This document shows, in pieces, positions 43,324 to 54,235 of a stretch of 64,000 nucleotides of DNA. The notes below the pieces were generated by a model. The model saw nothing but the letters and a program-made list of their open reading frames with translations. It was not told the DNA's origin and searched no databases. Both the position numbers and the translations under genes were made by a program. Every line of letters starts with the position of its first letter. Position 1 is the stretch's first letter. The stretch spans positions 1-64,000 of the forward strand of contig AJFK01000318.1 of the NCBI GenBank assembly GCA_000467715.1, given 5' to 3'. The DNA is from Hysterium pulicare CBS 123377. Its lineage: Eukaryota > Ascomycota > Dothideomycetes > Hysteriales > Hysteriaceae.

Positions 43324-44405
43324 GGGCACGCAAGAACACAAGAAAAGGATTTGAGAGTTTTAGTTTGGTTTATTGATGAGGCTCTTAGTATAGCTAGGCA
43401 AAACATGCCGCTTTATTGCTCTAGGGAGCTCAGCAGAACGTAGGAAGGAAGAAGCATGTAACATAGTTCAATAACATTCTCGTGCAGTATCACGTTATTT
43501 GGTCGACTGCATGACCTTGAATCAGGAGCATTCCCATTCCACACCTAGATCCACCCTCATGTCCTGCAACACTATGGCAGTAAAAAGAATTTCTCACGTG
43601 ACCAGGACTCAATCCAAGCCTATGCAACTTAGACAAGGCCCACAATAATCCAATCTACTCAAGTCGAAACCTGAACTCCATAACTCCAAAAGTCAAACTC
43701 CCTCCTTCGGAGATTATAATCCCAATTATAGAACAGCCTCCCCTGTCGGCCGGGTGTGACACCAAAGCACGTGGTTGCATCTCACCACCAGAAGCGCCAC
43801 AAATCTCGCCAAAGATCAATGGCCGTGTCTCAGCCCTACAACTCTCTTTGAACCCCATGTTCAGGCCATTTAAAGCGATGCTGTGCCTCGGTTGCTTGTA
43901 CTCGGCGTTGGAGATCCGCCGAGGGGTCTCATGTCAGGTGGTACTGAGAGCTGACATACTCAGGCCAGTTGGGGGCTGGACGGGCTCTGCGCCTTGTATC
44001 GGACCGGAGTTTTGCTTGTCAGAGCTTTATTGCTTGGAGCCGGGTTACTGGGTTCGGTGATCTAAGACCTGTGGACGGAGATATTGGGGAGGCAGGGGGC
44101 CCTGTTCTTGGGTTACATGGGGCGCATGCGGATGTCAGATCTGGATCTCAGGTGGAGCTTTGTACAGTGTCTCAGATCTACCTTACCGAAAGGAACTCCT
44201 AACGTCCGGCTCTTCTTTTCGAAAGATCGACGAACAACTCGGGAGGTGGAAGACAAGTATACCGTAAAAAATGCTTCGGCGAGCATTTCTATGTATTATA
44301 TACTAGAAGAAGTAAAACTAATAAAATGCGCGATCCAATACAAAAAACACAATATTTACAACGCCTTCCAAACACCACCGATGCCTTTTTCCCTATGCCT
44401 AAATT
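43324..44405. other. Intergenic, 3' of J and of the laccase
   Basis: Two convergent genes end here. Several open frames around 43655-44200 on both strands overlap one another and carry no motifs, so none is called. Confidence 0.4.
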
Positions 44406-46312
44406 TTAATTTTCATACTGGCTCGGTACCTCCGGCCACTCATCCACACCATCTAGAATCACCATCGCCATACCTCCATTCAAATGACTCTGGATATGGC
44501 AATGCATCAACCACGCCCCCGGATTTGTGACTTGATATCTGACGGCGAGCCATGTAGGATCTGACATAGCGGCTGGCGTGGCGAATCCGTCTCTATGTGG
44601 TGGATCGACGAGGTTGAAGGAGCCAGGGATTTTCGTCATGGCGTCGGCGACGGAGGTGTAATTGAAGACACCATCGCCGCTACCGATGATGAAGGCTTTG
44701 TTGCCGTGCTTGTGGATTGGATGGGGTGGTTGGCCGGGGGTCGCGACTTGGAAAACGAGATCGATCCAGGTGCCGTTTTTGGTTGTGATGGTAACGTTGT
44801 TTTGGGCCCCTGGTGGGGAGTAGAGAAGGGGAGTTTGGGTGTTCATTTGGTCGATGTTGTAGGTTGTGCCGTTGAGTGCCCAGAGGTAGGATGCGCCTCC
44901 GTTCTCGATGGTCATGAAGTGGGTTTGGGCAGGTTCCGTGATGGAAGCACCGGGGAATGCCGGAGCTGGGAAGCCTTGCATTTGGGATTGATTGAAGAAT
45001 GTGACTCCAGTATAAGTGGGATTGCCGACTTGGTTAATAGTAGGCCTGGATTGGAGTTGGCTGGGATCTGTAATGTTTTGGCCGGCGTTGTCGTAGGACA
45101 TAATCCCATCCGTCTTGATCATCTGGGCGCTGGCAATACTGGCTAGACGTATGCCGTAGCTTGCTGGTGTCTGGTTGAGCTCAACCATCACAGAGTAGCG
45201 GTCACCATTGATGATATTTATAGCATCAACTTTGAGTGGTTCGATATATTCTCCATCAACAGCATAGATCCACAAAGGATGCTGGTCAATGGAAAATGCA
45301 AAAGAATCAATGCCAGCGGTCGAGATTAGGTCCAGTGCCATCCAATTGCTAGAGCGGGCGGGAGCTGTGAGGGTGTACACTGAGCCTTTAGTAGGCGTGC
45401 AAACATCGAAGACCTCGGGAGGAATTGCATTAAAGTTGGGAGCTCCAAATCCTGGAATAAGTGCTGGCAGAAGTTGTGCCGGAAGACATCTGACCATGTT
45501 AGCTTGGCTTTCTTCCTACGTTAAATAGAACACTTACCCTTTCGCAGTCAGGGTCATATTAAGAGGTTTGAGAATCGCCTCTAAGGCTTGCGCCGTGAGG
45601 GAGTCGATAAGCTCTTGAGGCCAGCATTGAACGCTGCCCTTGCCGTTAATCAATAAAGAGTCCATGCAAATTGCGGCCTCAAGCCCAGCGGCAACCTCAA
45701 TGCTCCAGGTCTCGTTGGAAGTCTTATGGCGCCAATCAGATAGTAACATGGGTTTGACCTTAGACTCGGCCTGCTCAAGGGCCTGGGTATCGTTTCCAAT
45801 TTTACTCCATGGCTTCTGTGTTCCGCGCTTCGGCTTGATGATAATTGGACCATATAGACCATCATCAATCTGGCCTCTCGCGTGTGCATGATAGAAGTAG
45901 CTGCCGTGCTGGTTTACTGTGAAGCGATGCAAAAAGCTGCCATTAGGCTTTATTGGATGCTGCGATACGCCCGGGACCCCATCAGCCCACGGCGTTCCTA
46001 CTTGATCAATGCCTGATGATTGATTTAGTACGTGTTGCTTGTGGTCGATGGATGATGCAGATCTGCTGACATACCGTGGTAATGAACTGCAGCGTCCATT
46101 GGCATTCTGTTCACAACATTGACCTCGACGGTATCTCCTTCATTGAAAACCAGGGTTGGACCAGGGAATTGTCCATTCACGAAAATCATATCTCTTTCAA
46201 AACCATCGGGCTTGCCCTTTTTCCAGGACAACTCAAGTGTATACCGGGTACCATTGGTGGCATTCTGTGCCAATGCACAGGCAAAGAGGAATATTAAGAC
46301 GAGACCAATCAT
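44406..46312 (-). CDS. Secreted laccase-type multicopper oxidase
   Basis: This is a three-domain multicopper oxidase of 598 residues in exons 46075-46312, 45538-46012 and 44406-45489, with introns of 62 and 48 nt. It oxidises phenols or related donors and reduces oxygen to water. The signal peptide is MIGLVLIFLFACALAQN. The copper motifs are all present: AVHYHG (split by intron 1), YFYHAHARG, HPIHKHG and HCHIQSHLNGGMAMV. The residue ten after the motif-4 cysteine is Met, which in this superfamily goes with a lower-potential T1 copper. The overall pattern (YHGIDQVGTPWADGVPGVSQ) resembles conidial-pigment laccases such as Abr2/yA, but ferroxidase or ascorbate-oxidase-like roles remain possible. 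There are several N-glycosylation sites. The second donor (GG|GTAAGT) was chosen to keep the frame. Confidence 0.92.
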
Positions 46313-47859
46313 CTTGGTTGGATATAATGCACCCAGTTCGAAAGAATGAATCAATGGGAAGCGAGAGCAATATAAAGAAATACAAGGGAATGACTCTCTC
46401 CGGGGAAAGAAAGCTTGCAGTGCTATGAAGAAGCATTAGAGGTACCAAGTTAACCATTATATACTCGGCCGTGTATGGGCTTCTCGCACGATGAAGAGGC
46501 CCAACAGCTGCCATCTATCCCGCAAGTACCATTATTGGATCTACACGAGGGGTCAGGCAGGACAAGAATGGGGCGTGATATCTCGCGTAGACCGTGGCGT
46601 CCGAGTCAGACTCCCTTGAAGCTTTCTGGAAAGAAGACGGAGAACATAGCATCCACCGGCATTGAATGGTGAGATTGAAATCGGCCCAGGCATCCATCCG
46701 GACAAAGCGACAAGCAACGGCCATTGGAGCTATGGCCTTGATATTGAAGTGGTAAGAGAGCCGGGTGAGCACTAAGAGCATCTGCAGCTGTCAGGTTCTC
46801 CGCACCGGATGACATCGCTTGTAAGGTATTCCGATCTCGATGTTTGTATTCCAAGATAGGCGATGATTCAGATTCTTAGATCGATTTTGGCCTAAGACAT
46901 GTCAATTTTAGTCTCCACGTAAGCCTGCGCACGGCGGAGTTGGGAATTCGCATTGGCCAAGAGAGCACCTTGCTGGTGTTAGCTAGACGGATTGCCTTAG
47001 CTCGCACAACAATACTGTTCCTGACGACTGAGATGCATGTGTCGTGCGCATGTCGACAACGTGGGAGTGAGGTTGATAGCCCGGGTGCTGGAATTTGCCA
47101 AGTCAAACACAGCGAGCATACGTCACCTCGTCATCCCAACCCCATCACCACTCTTAAAATCATCTCCATCCTCACCAACTTCATCCAAATACCACTCTGC
47201 TCGTTCTCCTCCATCAATATTGCACAGAAACCGTTTGTTCCTTACCGATGTTCGATGCGACACTAAGGCAGCCACAGCCACGGCGCAGAGAGACTTCGCC
47301 GCCTCGTTTAAGTCTCGGCCGATAATCCCCCCCCCAAATGCGAAGAGATCAGAGCATCCAACTCCATCGACTATGTTTCCCACAATCCTCGAATGGAATT
47401 TGGAGCTGTGCCTACGGACATTCACTGTCTGCGTCCGGACTCTGAGGGCTGCAGCTCCGAACTGCGAAGTTCAGTCGCCGAAAGCTCGTTCTTTGTCCTC
47501 CTTTGCCTGATTGTCTTACTGGTTCCTTTGTGAAGTGACAGAATCTGTTTGTTGTATTCTTTCATATTGTTTCTTTGTTCTATTGTTTCAGAGGCACTGT
47601 CTTAGGCATCGGTTTCATCATGGTCTTCGCCATATATCTTGGATCGACTGAATTTCATTGTACTGCAATGATGGCATTCAAGTGACTTTCATGCCTTTGA
47701 GAGCCTTTCTCAAATTGTATATATCGATTCAATTTTCTTCTTACGTATAATCAATCTCTTTCTAATTTCATTAACATCTACGACTTTAACATCTGCAATA
47801 CAACACCACAAATCACTCCTCGAACTCAAACTCTTATCCTCACCTATATTCACCTCAAA
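46313..47859. other. Divergent region between laccase and gene K
   Basis: This holds the promoters of the laccase (minus) and gene K (plus). A C9 homopolymer lies near 47330. Open frames at 46.5-46.9 kb and 47.0-47.5 kb are low-complexity and overlap on both strands, so I do not call them. Confidence 0.4.
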
Positions 47860-49365
47860 ATGGCTCATACCATCACCTCAAGCCGCCGTTCATCAACGGC
47901 ATCATTGCTTTCAGAGCCTCCTGCATCTCCGCAGTTGGAGCTCCTGAACGAAGGTATTTTCGAGCCAAGCCCGAAGCGCCGAATGCTAACACACGAGACT
48001 CAGAGGCCTTCAAACATTAAATCCGAGGAATCAGAAGCCTCGTCTGAAAAAGTAAATGTCCCAGTTGCTGCCGAAGCTGGCCAGAAACGAAAGCGCGACG
48101 GCTCTGCAGCCAGCGGTCTTCCTCCTGCAAAAGACCTATTCCACTGCATTCCTGTAGACCTCCGTGAGGGGCCCATGCAGAAATCTGAGCTTAAGCATTA
48201 CCTCTCCAAGAAGTTGCCAGACGAGACGGCTCTTCCGAACTCAGAGAATCCAGCAGATCTACGAAAGGAAGTTTCATGGCTCCCAAAGCCTAAGGTCGTC
48301 GAGCTTCGTGAAGAAGATTTTCTTCCTCTGCTAGAGCGCAAGGTCCTACCAAAGGACCACAAGCGCATTGCATTACCGGTTTGTAACGACGAGTGGGGTA
48401 TCATCCCATGGGCCATTCCTCACGATCATCCCGCCTCGCCAGCAATGCGCACTTCTGATGCGGCTACTACCCCTCCCCTGTGGGAAGACCGCAAGGATCG
48501 TTTCCGGACTGGAGAACCTCAGACCGAGAAGCTTGTCATCCCATTGATGGATATGCGACCTGATCCGGAGACAGGGCTACCGAAGCGAAAGCCAACTTTC
48601 TGGACCTGGGGCGAACCGAAGGACTGGACCCACCAGCGGACCATCAAGATTCTGAATGATCGCCGCCGGGAAGCCATCTCCCGCATTACCTGCGAAGCGC
48701 CCTGGAAGAAGTCTGAACGTCAGTTCATTGTTGACTTGCTTCAAGAGAAGCCCGACATCTCGATCCGCGAGCTTGCTGAGCGATTCAACTATTTCTTCGG
48801 TGGCAACTTCGCGGAAAATACTTCCTATGCCCATAAACTGGAGCATAGCCTTCGTGATGGTCGAACTCTTGAGAGCATACGTGCCGAGTATCTTAGCCAC
48901 AAGGAAGACTATGATGCTGGCAAGGTACCTGCTTGCAAGGAGATCAAAGAAAAGCTCGCCACCATTAAGACTTCCAACGAATCCGATGCGCCAGATGAAG
49001 TTGAGCCAGAGCCCATAAAATCGAAGGCCAAGACAGTCAAGCCATTAAAGGCGAAGGAGCCAAAGCCTACTAAACCGAGCAAGCCTGTCCCTGCGAACAA
49101 CGGTAGGTATTTTGTTGTCCAAGAGCAGACCGTCTTCCGAGATATCGTTGTTAGCAATCCCAATATAAAGGTGCGAGAGCTGACCCAACGCTTCAACGCT
49201 GAGTGCTGGGAGCAAGATGTTGCCCACGAGCTGCCAAAGCGGAAGAAGCGCACCGTTGCCATCATTACGGAGCACTTCAACCTCTTCAAGCAGTTCTACG
49301 AGCAAGGACAGCTCATTCCAGTCACCGAATACGCTGCCATCCTGAACGGTAGCGTAGCTAATTGA
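47860..49365 (+). CDS. Motif-family protein K, with both conserved blocks
   Basis: This single-exon gene of 501 residues is a distant relative of gene E. The N terminus is Ser/Pro-rich, with basic strings EPSPKRRMLTH (about 35-45) and GQKRKRDGS (about 74-82) that look like nuclear signals. The first block is GEPKDWTHQRTIKILNDRRR (251-270), continuing EAISRITCEA. The first helical block runs 285-357 (SERQFIVDLLQEKPDISIRE, LAERFNYFFGG, ending DYDAGKVP). A Lys/Pro linker (KAKTVKPLKAKEPKPTKPSK) leads to a second helical block (about 420-490, VRELTQRFNAECW and KRKKRTVAIITEHFN). It is the only member on the plus strand and sits apart from the others beyond the laccase. A DNA-related role is inferred from basic composition only. 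Confidence 0.8.
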   Translation: MAHTITSSRRSSTASLLSEPPASPQLELLNEGIFEPSPKRRMLTHETQRPSNIKSEESEASSEKVNVPVAAEAGQKRKRDGSAASGLPPAKDLFHCIPVDLREGPMQKSELKHYLSKKLPDETALPNSENPADLRKEVSWLPKPKVVELREEDFLPLLERKVLPKDHKRIALPVCNDEWGIIPWAIPHDHPASPAMRTSDAATTPPLWEDRKDRFRTGEPQTEKLVIPLMDMRPDPETGLPKRKPTFWTWGEPKDWTHQRTIKILNDRRREAISRITCEAPWKKSERQFIVDLLQEKPDISIRELAERFNYFFGGNFAENTSYAHKLEHSLRDGRTLESIRAEYLSHKEDYDAGKVPACKEIKEKLATIKTSNESDAPDEVEPEPIKSKAKTVKPLKAKEPKPTKPSKPVPANNGRYFVVQEQTVFRDIVVSNPNIKVRELTQRFNAECWEQDVAHELPKRKKRTVAIITEHFNLFKQFYEQGQLIPVTEYAAILNGSVAN

Positions 49366-49614
49366 CTGTTCATACTGTCAGAAGGAGGAGCCCTGGGAAT
49401 AGGCATTGGGCATCACAACTAATTTCAGCATAAAGCATTATGAATGGTAGGTAAAAAGTCTCGTATTCTCGCAGTCGCTCGACGGCTGCTCTGCATCTCA
49501 TAAATTAGGTCAATCGTAACCATTTTCCATCTAATGAACTCCGTCCATATTCTCAAACTCTCGTGCCCTAAGTGAACCCATCGTATCAACAACTCATACC
49601 GTAAGTGTCCGCGC

Positions 49615-50286
49615 TCATTTCTTCTTGCGAAGAACACCCTGCATACTATTGGCCCTTGATGTTAAATATACCAGTCCACCTTCTACAGCTACTCCGTCTT
49701 CTCCCTGACTATCTCCCTCCATCTTGAACCCACGCTTTCTCTCTCCCACATTCTTAGTCTTCCCATCTTCTCCTTGCGCGCCAATCTTCCCACCCACAAC
49801 CTTCCGAATCGAATACTCCGCATTCTCCAAATGCCTAACTACCCTCTCTGATTCCCTACTCAAAAACCTAGCCCCCTCAACCAACTCCAACATCTCTCCC
49901 AGTCTCCTCTTGATGTCCTCCCTTCTCGCTTCCAGCCTCTTATCCATCTTTCCAATAACCTTCTTTGCCTTCGTCTTGCTCTCCGTCTCAGTCTCCACCC
50001 CAGATTCCTCTTGCTCCGCTTCCTGCATAGCTAGATTGGTATCTGCGCCACTGTTGGAATCCATGTCACCCCTTTGCGATTCTTTCTCTTGCTGGAAGCG
50101 TGCTCTGTCGGCTGCGGCTTGGGTGAAGATGTCGGGGTTGCGCAGGAGGAGTTGGGAGCGTAAACCTAGAGGCCTGGTCTGTATTAGGAGCCTTGGGTGA
50201 CGCTTTGCACCGGGAAGGTCTTCGAGAGGTGGAGAGCGGTTTGGAGAGCTGGATCGAGCGCGCTTTGAGGCGCGTTCAGGAGGCAT
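49615..50286 (-). CDS. Hypothetical coiled-coil protein L
   Basis: This single-exon protein of 223 residues begins MPPERASKRARSSSPNRSPP, a basic, Ser/Pro-rich start. The centre is charged and helical (KAKKVIGKMDKRLEARREDI, then KRRLGEMLELVEGARF and ESERVVRHLENAEYSIRKVV), likely a coiled coil. The end is Gly/Lys-rich (QGVLRKKK). Its 3' end faces that of gene K, 249 bp away. It does not carry the family blocks, looks more like a conserved single-copy fungal protein, and no name is recognised. Confidence 0.7.
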   Translation of the reverse strand: MPPERASKRARSSSPNRSPPLEDLPGAKRHPRLLIQTRPLGLRSQLLLRNPDIFTQAAADRARFQQEKESQRGDMDSNSGADTNLAMQEAEQEESGVETETESKTKAKKVIGKMDKRLEARREDIKRRLGEMLELVEGARFLSRESERVVRHLENAEYSIRKVVGGKIGAQGEDGKTKNVGERKRGFKMEGDSQGEDGVAVEGGLVYLTSRANSMQGVLRKKK

Positions 50287-50963
50287 TGGTGGTGTTGAGC
50301 GAATTGAACATGTAGAGATGATATTGTTGCTCGTGGCCTCTATGGGAGTGTTTCGTAGAGAGAAGAATTGATTGGGTTTCGTGGGTGCTGGGTGTGGATG
50401 ACAGTGGAAAAGTTATGCTCTAGTCCGTTTTGGGGCGTGTTCACCAATATGTATATTGTTGAAGAAAGGAAAATACAACACTATCATATTCTTCATTACA
50501 AGACAACCACGCAACGAAACAACAATAGGGCAATCAATATTCTAGAAAGTGTACACTACCACAAAGCCTAGAATCACAACGCCTTTTCGAAACTATCCAA
50601 AAGATGTACGCCTCATTGATAGTGCGTATCTAATCTGTTTGGAAACTTCCTTCTGACTAGTTATCCTCAGGCTCCTCTTCCTTCAACCCATATCCTTCTA
50701 CAATTATCCCAAAACGTCATATGAAGCAATTCGGAAGTCCGATCGGTTCAACCTGCCATCGGCAACATTTCGGATGCTCTCAGCCGAAGTTCTTACTAGA
50801 CCCCGACAATGCCGATAAAACGTCATGATAAGAACTACGTAGCCTCCACTCGGTTCGAGGATCTTAAAAAGACGGCGTAGAAGTAATTCTCGAATATGAA
50901 AACCTCTCGAAGAAATACTGAAGACGTTTTTAGAATACTACACTCTGGGAACAGGATCAAAAT
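50287..50963. other. Divergent promoter region of L and the MDR gene
   Basis: No gene is seen. The sequence is AT-rich near 50450-50560. Confidence 0.4.
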
Positions 50964-52200
50964 ATGGCACCACAGAAGATCAAGCAATGGGTAACAGGCC
51001 AAGACGGTCTAGATAAGTTGAAGATAGAAGAACTAAATATGCCTACGCCAGGAGAGAACGAAGTCCTGGTCGAGATATCGACCGTGAGTTTGAACTACCG
51101 GGATACAGAAGGTCTGCAAACCTCTCAGCGCCAATTCCTCAATTCTTCGCCCATTGTTAACAAAACCAGTCGCAATGGGCCTTTATACCCACCACAAGTC
51201 CGTATCCTCCCCACCCACAATGGTCCCCTGTAGCGACATGTGCGGCCGCATCCTCTCTATCGGTCCAACCATCTCCCCGACGCCCTACACGACCACCCTC
51301 TCCCCCGGCGATCGCGTCGTCTCAACTTTCGCGCCTAAGCACCTGACCGGGCAAATCACACCCTCCATGCTAGCTTCCGGACTCGGTGGCCCAGAGCAAG
51401 GCGTTCTGACCACATATCGCGTTTTCCCTACCTACGGCGTCGTGAAGGTGCCGGAGTATTTGAGCGATGAGGAGGCGTGCTGTTTGCCGATTGCGGCGAT
51501 GACGGCTTGGATGAGTTTGAATTGTTTGAGGCCGAGGGGGGAAGTTGTGGGGAAAGGAGAGACGGTGCTTTGTCAGGGAACAGGAGGGGTGAGTGTTGCG
51601 GGGCTGCAGATTGCGAAGGCGGCGGGGGCGAGAGGTTTGTGGATTTCTTTTTCTTCACATGAGTTCGGGAAATGGATTGGTTGTGGTAATGACTATTACA
51701 TGAATGGATTTGCTGATCACCATATAGTCCTCATTACATCCTCCTCCGACGCGAAACTAGAACGAAGCAAGAAACTCGGCGCAGACGAAACGATAAACTA
51801 TCGCACGACCCCGGACTGGGAACTCGAAGTTCTTAAACGCACAAACGACCACGGCGCCGATATAGTCTTTGAACTTGGCGGCGCGCAGACCCTCCGCAAA
51901 TCCTTCGACTGCGTAGCTTTCGGTGGCTTGATCGCATGTATAGGGTATCTGTCCGGGAAGCAGGATGAGCCGGGTGACAGGACGAATACGAATTTGCTGG
52001 CGTTGAAGCGGAATGTGACGCTGAAGGGAATTTTGAATGGACCGAGGGATCGGTTTGAGGAGATGTTGGGGTTTTATAAAGAGCATAAGATTAGGCCAGT
52101 TGTGGACAAAGTGTTTGGATTCCAGGAGGCGAAGGATGCGTTTGGGTATTTGTTTAGTGGAGGGCATTTTGGGAAGGTTGTTATTGGAGTTAAGCGGTGA
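50964..52200 (+). CDS. MDR-family NAD(P)-dependent oxidoreductase, zinc-independent type
   Basis: This medium-chain dehydrogenase/reductase has 361 residues in exons 50964-51111, 51170-51634 and 51728-52200. The GroES-like half has NEVLVEISTVSLNYRDTE and SDMCGRILSIGP. The Rossmann half has ETVLCQGTGGVSVAGLQIAK, a GTGGVS nucleotide-binding motif, and ends GGHFGKVVIGVKR. The four-cysteine structural-zinc lobe and the usual catalytic-zinc GHE motif are absent, which fits the quinone-oxidoreductase/enoyl-reductase branch. The second intron is 93 nt and open in frame, so a retained-intron protein (392 residues) would carry an insert right after the Rossmann glycine motif and is probably inactive. 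The substrate is unknown. Confidence 0.88.
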
Positions 52201-54022
52201 GAGGTATGTTTGCTACCATCTATAATTGGTCCGAAGGTATGTAGATCCATTTATTGCCTTTTTTCTGATCTGAGAATTGATTTGGTTGATTCATAGGCAA
52301 TAGAATAGTAGACTGCATTGCTAAACAATCGGCGTTTTCACGCCTTGCTACTTATTTACTCAATAGCAAGGAGACCCAACTTAGCCTCGCACTTCCTTCA
52401 TCCAATGTATACCTCCAAAGACCTCCTAGACCATTTTAGACTATACTATTCATACCTTTATTCCAGCCGTGCTCCAAAACATTCCTTCTATACCGTATGA
52501 ACCGACAAGGACCATCCAATCTCAACCGTGGGAACCAGATGGAGGGACGTTACTTGTGGTCCTGGATAAGCTCCGTGATGAGAGAACCTTCGTCCGAAGT
52601 CCCATCCGTGGCCTAGTCTTCCGATGGTCATATGCCGCTTTGAGAAGGTCTGTATCAGATTGTAAGTAGAAATCCTTTCAGGTCGTCTTGCGGAGTCGTA
52701 TACGCTGAGACGCGTAGACACAAGTTCTAGCTTACCTTCATAATACACTCTTTATATCATTATGTATATTGTAATGCTCCCTGTGTCTCTTTTGAGTTTG
52801 TTCGAATCCGGGCGCGCTGATGCCCAATTGCGGAAAAGAGTGACTCGAGCAGAACGCGAATAGCTACCGTATCAAGGAAAGGGTGGAAACTGTCTATGCA
52901 ATCACGGCAAAAACAGGAGAGCAGAATGATACACTTCATGATACTGAAATGGGTAGCTGCATTTGCTTTCAATGCTGTGGAATATCCATCTCCTTTTTCA
53001 AGCGGCTGACTGCCTCATCAATTTGGTTCGACTTTTTCCGAAGACTATTGGTCGGATCTGCATCATTCTCATTCCTGGAACGAAGCTCCTTGATGATGCT
53101 GTTTTACTCCTCCTCGAATTTACTGTGTTCATCGTGCACCGCTTAGATGTTTCCTTCTCGTGGATCTGCGCATACTATCTCATGTCTATAGATGTCCCAG
53201 CAGCGCTATATAACATACGTTCTAGTTGATAATAATCTCTATCTACCTATCTGGCAATTCATAGTTTTTCATCACGTGTGACCAAATCTACAATCACGTG
53301 CCATCAAATCTTATCGCAAATCCACAATTTTAGACTTCCCCATCCGCATCAACACCATCATTTCCTTGAAATCTTTAGCATCTCATCCAGCACGTAAATA
53401 CGAATTGCCCTATCTCATTTAGTCCGGCATATTTCCTCTATTTCCTCTACAGGCAAAACATCAGATGAGATCATCAGCTTACTACCCTGGAATGGAAGGT
53501 CGTTTATTCGCGGGATTAGCATCCTGGTCCTTGAATTATGATGCACACCAGTGCCGCAAAATGGCGACGCGAACCGCTGTGCGCATGCGACGTTACTGTT
53601 CTACTTTCGACATTTGACTTTCCAGGAGGTTGAGAGCTTGCGGGTGCAAAATCGAGGGCGAGATTGTAACATTAATCTGCTGGCCTGAACACGCAGGGAC
53701 AACTAGTGAGTACATCTTTCGTCAGCGCGATTGAAGAGTTCAAGATAAATAGAGTTAAGAGAAACATACTCACGATAAACCAGGCCCGAAATTGACTTTA
53801 GAGCATCACGACCTCCAAACATAATCGAATCGCTGTCACACAACGCTTCGTGTCCACCCTACAACCTCCACTCAAACAATCTCACACCAGACCCTCACGC
53901 ACCAGCTACGACATCATCGTGGCTAGCCTCAACTCATACCCCTCGAACCACACTTGTGATATCTTCGGAACCCTCGCGCACCAGCCACCTTCATACCCAC
54001 ACCCCCTTCCTAGCCTCTCACA
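52201..54022. other. Intergenic with a coiled-coil relic
   Basis: No intact gene is recognised. A minus-strand coding-like relic at 52969-53139 is listed separately. The stretch just before 54022 is C/T-rich and is the presumed leader of the microprotein gene. Confidence 0.4.
52969..53139 (-). pseudogene. Relic of a coiled-coil coding sequence
   Basis: One minus-strand frame reads HDEHSKFEEE, a TAA at 53104-53106, then NSIIKELRSRNENDADPTNS and LRKKSNQIDEAVSRLKKEMD before the stop at 52969. The composition is typical of a coiled coil. The in-frame TAA is one C-to-T change from CAA (Gln), as RIP or deamination would leave. No start or upstream exons could be traced and no parent gene is recognised. 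Confidence 0.3.
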
Positions 54023-54235
54023 ATGGGAATCGGCTTAAAAGAGAAAGCCGCGATAGGCATTGGCGTCCCCCTTGGCGTCATTGTCGCCTTCATTCTAGTC
54101 GCAATGCTCTGGGTCAATCTACAGAAGCACAAACGCGGACCAGTTACGGACAATGGGGTGGAGCTTGCCGAAGGACCGGTGGACAAGAATGGGATGCCGA
54201 TTGAGCAGAAGCCTATTCGGTGGAAGGCTTTCTGA
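54023..54235 (+). CDS. 70-residue single-pass membrane microprotein
   Basis: This single exon has a well-placed ATG (CACAATGGG) after a long C/T-rich leader. The protein begins MGIGLKEKAAIGIGVPLGVI. One clear membrane span covers about residues 8-32 (IGIGVPLGVIVAFILVAMLW). It is followed by a basic stop-transfer string (QKHKRG) and a polar tail ending KPIRWKAF. The small-Gly helix with basic cytosolic tail is common among short fungal membrane proteins. Its role is unknown, and no signal-peptide cleavage site is evident. Confidence 0.6.
   Translation: MGIGLKEKAAIGIGVPLGVIVAFILVAMLWVNLQKHKRGPVTDNGVELAEGPVDKNGMPIEQKPIRWKAF

Noticed and set aside
47123-47510. Overlapping open frames on both strands before gene K
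   Set aside because: Low-complexity Ser/Pro composition with no motif; more likely leader or intergenic sequence.
16135-49365. LTR elements or DNA transposons driving the gene cluster
   Set aside because: No integrase, reverse transcriptase or transposase string, and no long terminal repeats were noticed anywhere in the interval.
50840-50860. GGTTCGAGGATC as a tRNA B box
   Set aside because: No A box at suitable distance and no cloverleaf could be drawn.
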